A program made the translations under genes and the position numbers. Below are positions 17,240 to 23,975 of a stretch of DNA of 38,569 nt, in pieces. Position 1 is the first letter of the stretch. Each line of letters starts with the position of its first letter. Under the pieces are notes generated by a model. It saw only the letters and a program-made list of their open reading frames with translations, did not search any database and was not told the DNA's origin. Where the stretch lies: positions 1 through 38,569 of the forward strand of contig JALOQX010000076.1 in NCBI GenBank assembly GCA_025459265.1, given 5' to 3'. The stretch comes from Pirellulaceae bacterium. Its GTDB lineage: Bacteria > Planctomycetota > Planctomycetia > Pirellulales > Pirellulaceae.

Positions 17240-17375
17240 TCGCACCCGGAATTTTTTTCCATTCTGGCGGCGATTCCGTGAGGGGTTCGGCCCGCGTTTC
17301 GTGATTAGCTCTTGGGGACTCGGGTCACACGCCACAGTCCGCAGCATCCCCGGACCTTGCTGGGAGAACCGGATC

Positions 17376-17543
17376 ATGCCTCACAGACGCTTGGTGTGTG
17401 GATTCGTCGTATGCAGCGCGAGCGTGCTCGCGACGGCGGGATGCAGCTCGCAGGCGGGCCAGGTTCCCGCGCCTCAAGAGGTCGCGGCACCGGCCGCGGA
17501 GGAGGCCGAGGAAGAGCCGACCTGGATGGAAGAGGGGCCGTGA
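17376..17543 (+). CDS. Mini-lipoprotein (55 aa)
   Basis: This tiny ORF encodes a lipoprotein signal (MPHRRLVCGFVVCSASVLATAGC; lipobox about ATAGC, Cys at residue 23) and then only about 30 residues: a short Ser/Gln stretch, Ala/Pro and a Glu-rich C-terminus ending EEEPTWMEEGP. GGGAGAA lies 8 nt upstream of the ATG. The mature peptide is too short for a domain. Similar miniature lipoproteins next to DUF1559 genes are, to my memory, common in planctomycetes. It precedes the pseudopilin gene by about 60 bp; a pseudopilin GTG start at 17540 would overlap its stop. Function unknown. Confidence 0.7.
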   Translation: MPHRRLVCGFVVCSASVLATAGCSSQAGQVPAPQEVAAPAAEEAEEEPTWMEEGP

Positions 17544-17605
17544 CGCACCGTGCGCAGGAGACGGAGGAGGGCAGGGGATCGGTCCGCGGGATCGGCGAGA
17601 CGACG

Positions 17606-18526
17606 ATGGACGGCAATTTCCCTACCCGACACCCTGCACGCGCGATGACGCTCGTCGAACTGCTCGTCGCAATGGCGGTCGTGGGTGTCTTGGTCGCCGT
17701 CCTGTTGCCCGCAGTGCAGGGAACGCGGGAGGCGGCGCGCCGCCTTCAGTGCCAGCATCACCTTAAGCAGCTGGCCCTGGCCATGCACGAGTATCATGCG
17801 GCCCACGACAGCTTCCCCTACGGCGTCCATGCCGGTTGGGGGCACAGCTGGGGCGCCCAGCTGCTGCCGTTCCTCGAACAGACGCCGCTGGCCGAACGCA
17901 TCCCCTGGGGGGAACCGGGTTGGTGGATGGGCAAGGACCCAAACAGCCGGCGGCTCCAGGAGCTGGCGCGCACGCAGATCCCCTGTTTTCGCTGCCCGGC
18001 ACAGGGACACCCCGTCACGGACGACGTGAATCAGATCGCGGACCGCTACGTGACCAACTACCTGGCGTGTGCGGGCGGTGACGCGACACACGATAATCTG
18101 GGACCCGGCGGAATGGATCGCTCCAACGGCATGTTCCGCGCCAGTCTGTTCACGCGCATGCCAATGCCACCGTCGCGATTCCGGGACGTCCGCGACGGGA
18201 CGTCCCAAACGCTGATGATGAGCGAATCCATCTACCTGGTCGATGGTGACGCCGGCTGCTGGATCTGCGACCGTTTCTACCTGTACCACCCCAACGCCGA
18301 TCAAGGGGACGGCCTGGACTTCTCCGAGGCACTGGCGTCCACCTACTACCCGCTCAATACGCAGCGCCCGGAGGGTCACCGCGAGTGCGCCTACAGCAGC
18401 CACCACCCGCAGGGCGCCAACTGCGCCTACGCCGATGCGTCCACCCATTTCGTGACCGACACAGTCGATCACAGCCTGTGGCAGGCACTCGGCTCGATGG
18501 CAGCTTGCGAGTCCGTGGGTCCGTAA
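17606..18526 (+). CDS. DUF1559-type pseudopilin-like protein
   Basis: The family is greatly expanded in planctomycetes: prepilin-like N-terminal methylation helix followed by a DUF1559 domain. Here the 306-residue product shows MTLVELLVAMAVVGVLVAVLLPAVQGTREAARR (about 14-46) with the required Glu five residues after the presumed cleavage site, then LKQLALAMHEYH. Near the end is HPQGANCAYADASTHFVTDTVD, matching the family's HPGG-N--FADGSV-FI. The residue before the cleavage point is Ala instead of the usual Gly, and Met replaces Phe, so processing may be atypical. The ATG at 17606 gives the usual short leader; a GTG at 17540 overlapping the lipoprotein stop is an alternative. Role: probably a surface or export pseudopilin subunit; the specific function is unknown. 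Confidence 0.85.
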   Translation: MDGNFPTRHPARAMTLVELLVAMAVVGVLVAVLLPAVQGTREAARRLQCQHHLKQLALAMHEYHAAHDSFPYGVHAGWGHSWGAQLLPFLEQTPLAERIPWGEPGWWMGKDPNSRRLQELARTQIPCFRCPAQGHPVTDDVNQIADRYVTNYLACAGGDATHDNLGPGGMDRSNGMFRASLFTRMPMPPSRFRDVRDGTSQTLMMSESIYLVDGDAGCWICDRFYLYHPNADQGDGLDFSEALASTYYPLNTQRPEGHRECAYSSHHPQGANCAYADASTHFVTDTVDHSLWQALGSMAACESVGP

Positions 18527-18527
18527 T

Positions 18528-18661
18528 GCAGCCGGGTGGCTGGGGACGAGCGCAGCGAGCCCCCAGCGCTGGACCAACCGCGCCGACTCTGCAGCCGGGT
18601 GGCTGGGGACGAGCGCAGCGAGCCCCCAGCGCTGGACCAACCGCGCCGACTCTGCAGCCGG
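18528..18661. repeat. 63-bp tandem duplication with internal hairpin
   Basis: Two identical 63-bp units (18528-18590 and 18591-18653) plus the first 8 bp of a third lie directly after the pseudopilin stop. Each unit contains GCTGGGG...CCCCAGC arms (7-bp stem) flanking ACGAGCGCAGCGAGC. The rest of the gap to 18857 holds no gene. Confidence 0.9.
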
Positions 18662-18857
18662 ACCGCAGCGCGCAGAAAGATCGCCGACCTCCAGGTCCCC
18701 GTTGGCTCAACTGCAAGCTCTCGGCCTGATCGAACGCCCGCGAATGCGGATTTCTCGACGGGTTGGGGTGGACATTTTCGCCATCGACACTCGAGGAGTC
18801 GGTGGGCCGATGTGAACCTGTCGCACGTACCCCCAGGGATTAGTGCCCTGTCGCCGA

Positions 18858-19067
18858 CTAATACGGTTGCGGATCGCTGAGCCGGGAGAGGTCGCACAGC
18901 AAGGAATCGGTTTCCACGAGCGGGGGCAACCAGTGTCGCCCTTCGACCCAACCCGCTCGTTTCCGCCGTTCCCGCTCACTCCAGCTCTCCTGGATCCTCT
19001 CACACGCCTGCCGGATGTCGTGCGACGAGGGCAGAAAAACCCTGCTCTCACGCTTGTCGCGCTTCAT
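18858..19067 (-). CDS. Small basic conserved protein (69 aa)
   Basis: A short minus-strand gene with strong support: the ATG at 19067 follows a GAGGGAGG ribosome site at good spacing. The 69-residue product has a coherent layout: a basic start (MKRDKRESRV), FLPSSHDIRQACERIQESWSERERRKRAGW (a helical, strongly charged core, about 11-40), then HWLPPLVETDSLLCDLSRL. It resembles short proteins I associate with planctomycete genomes that carry an IR-ECE-IQ--WS-RERRRR core, but I know no function. The charged helix could bind nucleic acid. It is divergent from the glycosyltransferase gene (280 bp between starts, which must hold both promoters). Confidence 0.65.
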   Translation of the reverse strand: MKRDKRESRVFLPSSHDIRQACERIQESWSERERRKRAGWVEGRHWLPPLVETDSLLCDLSRLSDPQPY

Positions 19068-19346
19068 CGCCTTGCCTCCCTCTCTTCGCCCCTTCCGGTG
19101 AATTCTACGAGGGATGGCCGCCGGCGGCTGCGTCCCCGCGGCGGATTTCCGGCGGCCCTCCCGACGTCGTTCGTCGCCGTCCTCCCCTTGACCACCCGGT
19201 ACCCCAGATGTGGGACTGTTGGGGTGCAGCAGGTCGCGACGGGAAATATTGGCGAGGGGCACCGAGTTCGAGGTCGTGCGGCCGTGGGCGGAGCGGTATA
19301 CTCGGGGGCACGCCACATATCGCAGGCATTCCGCGAGATCCTGGCT

Positions 19347-20474
19347 ATGTCGAAGTGCATTCTCGTGCTGTCGGCGTCGGTGGGTGCGGGTCATCTCCGG
19401 GCGGCCCAGGCCGTCGAGCTGGCGATTCGACAACTCGACCCCACCGCCATGGTCGAGAACATGGACGTGCTGGCTCTTACCAACGCTGCGTTTCGGCGTC
19501 TCTATGGCAAAGCCTACCTGGACTTGGTGAACCGCGCGCCGCACGTGCTGGGTTACTTCTACGACCTGATGGATCGCCCTGTGTCGCCTCGGCGCAAGAC
19601 CGATCGGCTGCGCTATCTGGTCAAGAGACTGAATCTTGCGGCGTTCGTGAAGTACCTCGAGCAACAGGTCTGGGATGTGGTGGTGAACACGCATTTTCTG
19701 CCGGCAGAGATACTGGCCCACTTGCGCTCTCAGGAGCGATTCCGTGCCCCGCACTTCACGGTAACGACGGATTTTGAAACGCATCGTCTGTGGGTCAATC
19801 AGCCCTGTGACTTGTACTTCACGGCCACCCAGGAGAGCGCGAAGAACCTGGAGCATTGGGGCGTGCCACCTGAGTCACTGGTCGTGTCGGGAATTCCGGT
19901 CCATCCTGCGTTCAGCCGCCTTAAGCCGCGCCAACAGTGCCTGCAGAACCAGCAGCTCCAGGGGGAGCGGCCTGTCATCCTGCAGCTGTCCGGCGGATTT
20001 GGCGTCGGGCCGGTCGAGCAGCTGCTGAAGCAGCTGTTGGAAGTGACCACGCCCGCGGAGGTCGTCGTGGTCGCCGGACGCAACGAGGAGCTTCGACGCC
20101 GCCTCGAACTCGTCCAACCTCCCCCGCGCCATCGCCTGATCGTGGTCGGGTATACCGAGCACATGGACGAGCTGATGACGGCCGCCGACGTGGTCGTCTC
20201 CAAGCCCGGAGGTTTGACGACTTCCGAGGCGCTGGCCTGCGGCGCCGCCATGGCCGTGGTGAATCCGATTCCTGGTCAGGAGAGTCGCAACAGCGATTTC
20301 CTGCTCGAAAATGGCGCGGCACTGAAAATCAACAACCTGGCCACGCTCCCTTTCAAGCTGGACCAGGTACTGTCCGACCCGAAGCGTCTTGCTCAACTTA
20401 AGCGGAACGCCAAACGCCTCGGGCGACCGCAGGCCGCCTTCGAGGTTGCCCGGCATGCGCTGGATTGGGGGTAA
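19347..20474 (+). CDS. MGDG-synthase/MurG-like glycosyltransferase (GT28)
   Basis: The 375-residue protein belongs to the GT-B family of monogalactosyldiacylglycerol synthases, processive diacylglycerol glucosyltransferases (UgtP) and MurG, which transfer a sugar from a UDP donor to a lipid. The N-terminus ILVLSASVGAGHLRAAQAV is the membrane-lipid acceptor-side glycine loop; VWDVVVNTHFLPAEIL and HFTVTTDFETHRLW follow. The C-terminal donor domain carries PVILQLSGGFGVGPVEQLL and ADVVVSKPGGLTTSEALACGAAMAVVNPIPGQESRN, the UDP-binding signature. The start at 19347 places the first strand at residue 4 as in relatives; no strong ribosome site is seen. Lipid genes nearby fit glycolipid synthesis. The sugar and acceptor are not predictable. 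Confidence 0.87.
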   Translation: MSKCILVLSASVGAGHLRAAQAVELAIRQLDPTAMVENMDVLALTNAAFRRLYGKAYLDLVNRAPHVLGYFYDLMDRPVSPRRKTDRLRYLVKRLNLAAFVKYLEQQVWDVVVNTHFLPAEILAHLRSQERFRAPHFTVTTDFETHRLWVNQPCDLYFTATQESAKNLEHWGVPPESLVVSGIPVHPAFSRLKPRQQCLQNQQLQGERPVILQLSGGFGVGPVEQLLKQLLEVTTPAEVVVVAGRNEELRRRLELVQPPPRHRLIVVGYTEHMDELMTAADVVVSKPGGLTTSEALACGAAMAVVNPIPGQESRNSDFLLENGAALKINNLATLPFKLDQVLSDPKRLAQLKRNAKRLGRPQAAFEVARHALDWG

Positions 20475-20546
20475 GGACGCTCATCGGTCGGGGCAAACGC
20501 CACTTTCACGTTTGGTCCCGAACACAGCACTTGCGGGGGAGATGTC

Positions 20547-20747
20547 ATGATCAGCCCATGGATTTGCTGGCTGTACCAATACGCAGTCGGCGGCGCGTTG
20601 TTCTTTGGGGCGCTGGGTCTGGCCGTGTTCTCGGATGCGGTGAGGCTCGAGAAACCGCGCGACCGGTGGTTGGTCGTGACATTGCTCGCCGGGTACGTTG
20701 CCCTGGCTGTCCTGCACGCCAGCTGGATTGCGGCCGTCCTGCGATGA
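20547..20747 (+). CDS. Small two-helix membrane protein upstream of symporter
   Basis: A 66-residue protein with two predicted membrane helices (about 8-28, YQYAVGGALFFGALGLAVF, and about 42-64, VVTLLAGYVALAVLHASW) joined by a basic loop with RLEKPRDRW. GGGGGAG precedes the ATG by 6 nt. It lies 30 bp before the sodium:solute symporter start and is surely co-transcribed. Small membrane partners of SSS symporters are known in other groups (for instance DUF485 or DUF4212 proteins with ActP-like carriers); this one does not obviously belong to either. Accessory-subunit role inferred from context. Confidence 0.78.
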   Translation: MISPWICWLYQYAVGGALFFGALGLAVFSDAVRLEKPRDRWLVVTLLAGYVALAVLHASWIAAVLR

Positions 20748-20777
20748 GTGTGTGGGAATTCATCCCCGAGGTGTCCC

Positions 20778-22367
20778 ATGGAATCCGCCTCAAGTCCGGT
20801 CACATTCGACTTTTCGCTCCACCCCCTGGACTGGATGGTCATCCTGACCTACGTCATCGGGATTGTGCTGGTGGGGGTGTGGTTCGGTAAGTTCACCAAG
20901 AACACCAGCGATTTCTTCCTGGGCGGACAACGCTTCAGCTGGTGGGTCGGCAGTATCGCCTGTGTCGCCACGCTGATCGGCTCCTACAGTTTTCTGCAGT
21001 ACTCGCAGAACGGTTTTAATTTCGGGCTGTCATCCATGACGGCCTACACCAACGACTGGTTTGTGCTGCCACTGTTTCTGCTGGTGTGGTTGCCGATCAT
21101 TTACTACAACCGCCTGACGTCGATTCCCGAGTATTTCGAGCGGCGTTTCGACCGCCGCACGCGTCTGGCCGTTCTGGTCATCATCGTGATCTATCTCCAG
21201 GGCTATATCGGGTTCAACCTGTATTCGATTGGGTTGGCGTTGCAGAGTTTGCTCGGCGGTCCCTTGATCGTCTGGGCGGCCGTGATTGCCGCGCTCACCG
21301 CCGTCGTGATCTATGCCGGCGGGGCCACGTCGGTCATGATGGCGGATTTGGTCCAGGCGGCGCTGTTGCTGGCCGCGGGGCTGCTCGTGTTCTTTCTCGG
21401 ACTCCACGCGTTGGGCGGCGTCGCGCCGTTCTGGGACGGTCTCACCGTCACCCAGCGCCTGCCCTTTGCGAATTTCAATACGCCGAAGGAATTTCACTTT
21501 GTCGGCGATTTCTGGAGTGACGCGATAACCGGCACGATTGCCTTTTACTTCATCAATCAAGGGGTCTTGATGCGGATCCTGTCGGTGAAGTCCGTCGCTG
21601 ACGCCCGCAAGACGATGTTGTTCACGGTGGTCGTGCTGATGCCGCTTGCGGCCGTTGCGGTCAGCGGGGCAGGATGGATTGGTCGGGCACTGGTCTCGCA
21701 GGGTGTCGAGCTGGGCCAGGACATTAATGGCAAGGATGTGTTCGTGCGTGTGGTCGATTACGTTTGCATGCCAGGGCTGTTTGGCTTTGTGATGGCCGCA
21801 CTGCTGGCGGCGCTGATGAGCACGTTGGAGGCATTGATCAACGCCTTGTCCGCCGTCGCGGTGAACGATGTCTGGCGGCCGTTCCTCAAGCCCGGTCGGC
21901 CGGATGCGTATTACCTGCGTGTGGCCCGCTATGTGGCAGTTGGCGGGTACGTCCTGGGCCTGTTGTTAATCCCGGTGTTCCAGCCGTTCGGGTCGATCTA
22001 CGAGGCCCTTACCCATTTCAACGCGGTAGTCGTGCCACCCATGATCGTGGTCATCGTGCTGGGCGTCGTCTGGAAACGCTTCACGAGCACGGCGGCCTTC
22101 TGGACACTACTCCTGGGCTGCGCCGCGCTGGTCGTGTCGCTGTTTGTCCCGGCGCTGGTCGCGCCGCTGGCGCACGGCGAGCCGATCGATGTGTCCGATC
22201 CGACCTGGCGGCACTACAGCTACATGCGGAGCCTGTTCGGAGCCGATCGATGTGTCCGATCCGACCTGGCGGCACTACAGCTACATGCGGAGCCTGTTCG
22301 GACTGGTGGTCTCGAGCGTGCTCGGCGTGTCGATCACGTTATGCACGCGGCCCAAGGCCCAATCTGA
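20778..22367 (+). CDS. Sodium:solute symporter (SSS family), C-terminus frameshifted
   Basis: This is an SSS-family Na+-coupled carrier. The ATG at 20778 follows GAGGTG; the first helix is WMVILTYVIGIVLVGVWFG, followed by the family's TSDFFLGGQRFSWWVGSIACVATLIG motif and about ten further helices up to LLLGCAALVVSLFVPALVAPLAHG. A perfect 61-bp tandem duplication (22180-22301) then shifts the frame. Translation of the second copy runs into an unrelated tail (ADRCVRSDLAALQLHAEP...) and stops at 22367, giving 529 residues. Removing one copy restores a single 624-residue frame to 22713 with one more helix and a cytoplasmic tail. It is therefore a fresh frameshift mutation, a phase-variable allele or an assembly error. 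Substrate not predictable (sugar, amino acid or carboxylate). Confidence 0.85.
   Translation: MESASSPVTFDFSLHPLDWMVILTYVIGIVLVGVWFGKFTKNTSDFFLGGQRFSWWVGSIACVATLIGSYSFLQYSQNGFNFGLSSMTAYTNDWFVLPLFLLVWLPIIYYNRLTSIPEYFERRFDRRTRLAVLVIIVIYLQGYIGFNLYSIGLALQSLLGGPLIVWAAVIAALTAVVIYAGGATSVMMADLVQAALLLAAGLLVFFLGLHALGGVAPFWDGLTVTQRLPFANFNTPKEFHFVGDFWSDAITGTIAFYFINQGVLMRILSVKSVADARKTMLFTVVVLMPLAAVAVSGAGWIGRALVSQGVELGQDINGKDVFVRVVDYVCMPGLFGFVMAALLAALMSTLEALINALSAVAVNDVWRPFLKPGRPDAYYLRVARYVAVGGYVLGLLLIPVFQPFGSIYEALTHFNAVVVPPMIVVIVLGVVWKRFTSTAAFWTLLLGCAALVVSLFVPALVAPLAHGEPIDVSDPTWRHYSYMRSLFGADRCVRSDLAALQLHAEPVRTGGLERARRVDHVMHAAQGPI
22180..22301 (+). repeat. Perfect 61-bp tandem duplication inside the symporter gene
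   Basis: The segment beginning AGCCGATCGATGTGTCCGAT and ending GCCTGTTCGG occurs twice, identically, at 22180-22240 and 22241-22301. Since 61 is not a multiple of three it breaks the reading frame. Absence of any mismatch between copies implies very recent origin or a sequence-assembly artefact. Confidence 0.97.
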
Positions 22368-22713
22368 CGTGTCGGGACTGGTTCTGGGCTCCATTGAAGA
22401 CGCGAAACGGCGGTTCAAGGGAGGCGAACCGAATGAACGTCGGCCAGGCGTGAACCTTGTCTTGCCGATTGCCGTGGACCGTGTCGCCGGTGGCACGGCG
22501 GAATTGCCGCTGGCGGCGATGAGTGCTTTGGACGCCGAGCCGGGCGATATCCTGTACATTTCGGATGCCCGGTGGTGGCTGGGCGGCCTGCGGTCCGTTC
22601 AGGTGCGGGCTGCGGCACCGCACGCGGACGCGGCGATCAAGCTCAGCGCGGCCGACGTGGAACGCGGCCAACTCAAACTGCATCGCCTGGCACGCGTGCA
22701 GAAGCTGATGTGA
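22240..22713 (+). pseudogene. Displaced C-terminal part of the symporter
   Basis: Starting in the second copy of the duplication, the next frame reads EPIDVSDPTWRHYSYMRSLFG (the same peptide as the end of the first copy) and continues into a membrane helix (LVVSSVLGVSITL) and a soluble tail of about 130 residues ending HRLARVQKLM. The tail contains a small beta-rich region (VNLVLPIAVDRVAGGTAELPL, EPGDILYISDARWWLGGLRSVQV). Codon use and continuity show this was one gene with the upstream symporter. It has no ribosome site of its own and is probably untranslated in the present form. Confidence 0.8.
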
Positions 22714-22748
22714 GCCGCTGCGTGGGGCGCTGGATCAGGAGGCGGACG

Positions 22749-23948
22749 ATGCATCCGGTAGTTGTCGACAAGCCGTACAAGTTCGTGCCGCCGCATCTCG
22801 GGACCTGGTGGCCGCGGTTCCTGCAGTTGTTCACGCGGCGGCATCTGCGGCGGTACTACGGGATCGTGGCGGTCCGTTGCCAGGGCCTCGAGCGTCTGCG
22901 GGACTCGCTGGTCGCCGGTCACGGGATTCTGCTCACGCCCAACCACTGCCGGCCGTGTGATCCGCACGTCGTCGGTGAGATGTGTCGCCAGGCGGGAGCG
23001 GCACCTCTGATCATGGCGAGCTGGCATCTGTTCCTGCAGGGCCGCTGGCGAGCCTTTCTCCTGCGGCGCATGGGCGCCTTCTCGATCTACCGCGAAGGCA
23101 TGGATCGCCAGGCACTGCAGACCGCGGTGCAGGTTCTGACGCAGGGCAAGAGGCCGCTCATCATCTTTCCTGAAGGAGTGATCTCGCGGACCAATGATCG
23201 CCTTGTCGCGCTCATGGAAGGGACGTCCTTCGTCGCGCGGTCGGCAGCGAAGAAACGGGCCGAGGCATCGCGCACCGGCCAGATGGTTGTCCATCCCGTG
23301 GCGATCCGCTACTTCTTTCACGGCGATTTGGAACGGACCATTCACGCTGTGCTGGACGATATCGAGCGGAGACTGTCCTGGCAGCCGCAGACCGGGTGCG
23401 ACTTGTACGATCGCATCTACAAAGTCGGCGAAGCGCTGCTCTGCCTGAAAGAGATGGAGTATCTGGGGCAGGCCCAGTCCGGGCCGGTCTTTGAGCGTCT
23501 GCAGCGCCTGATCGATCATGTGCTGGTGCCGCTCGAGCAGGAATGGTTGCAGGGCCACCGTGAAAAGACCGTCGTGGCACGCGTCAAGAAACTGCGCATC
23601 GCCATTCTGCCGGATATGGTCCAAGGCTCCATCACGAACCAGGAACGCGAACGCCGCTGGCGACAGCTGGCCGACATGTACCTGGTCCAGCAGATGTCGC
23701 ACTACCCGGCCGACTACATCAAATCGCAACCGACCCCCGAGCGGATCCTGGAAACGGTCGAGCGATTTGAGGAAGATCTCACCGATGTCTGCCGGATCCA
23801 TGCCCCCATGACCGCCAAGGTCCAGGTGGGCGAGGCGATTCCGGTGAGCCCTGCGCGCGACCGCCGTGACACGGAGGACTCGCTGATGGCAGCGGTGGAG
23901 GCGAGCCTGCGGTCCATGCTGCAAGAGCTCGCCACGGCCCGCCCCTGA
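22749..23948 (+). CDS. PlsC-type lysophospholipid acyltransferase
   Basis: A membrane-associated 1-acyl-sn-glycerol-3-phosphate-type acyltransferase of 399 residues. Motif I is NHCRPCDPH (H66-x4-D71), motif II-like FSIYREGMDRQAL is at 111-123, and motif III IIFPEGVISR at 138-147, followed by HPVAIRYFF. The C-terminal about 190 residues are a helical extension (FERLQRLIDHVLVPLEQEWLQ, RRWRQLADMYLVQQM) not found in minimal PlsC. AGGAGG lies 6 nt before the ATG. It starts 35 bp after the symporter tail and ends 27 bp from the convergent PEP-synthase-like gene. Acyl acceptor uncertain. Confidence 0.88.
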   Translation: MHPVVVDKPYKFVPPHLGTWWPRFLQLFTRRHLRRYYGIVAVRCQGLERLRDSLVAGHGILLTPNHCRPCDPHVVGEMCRQAGAAPLIMASWHLFLQGRWRAFLLRRMGAFSIYREGMDRQALQTAVQVLTQGKRPLIIFPEGVISRTNDRLVALMEGTSFVARSAAKKRAEASRTGQMVVHPVAIRYFFHGDLERTIHAVLDDIERRLSWQPQTGCDLYDRIYKVGEALLCLKEMEYLGQAQSGPVFERLQRLIDHVLVPLEQEWLQGHREKTVVARVKKLRIAILPDMVQGSITNQERERRWRQLADMYLVQQMSHYPADYIKSQPTPERILETVERFEEDLTDVCRIHAPMTAKVQVGEAIPVSPARDRRDTEDSLMAAVEASLRSMLQELATARP

Positions 23949-23975
23949 CAGATCGATCTGCAACCCGCCGCTCGT

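Noticed and set aside
17250-17262. T-run after typA as a terminator
   Set aside because: No stable stem immediately precedes the run of T.
15365-17377. 670-codon minus-strand open frame opposite typA
   Set aside because: Shadow of a highly conserved gene in a GC-rich genome.
18707-19051. Minus-strand frame overlapping the 69-aa gene, with a PWGYVRQVHIGPPTPR-like peptide
   Set aside because: It overlaps the better-supported small gene in another frame and has no ribosome site; at most it is a degenerate intergenic repeat.
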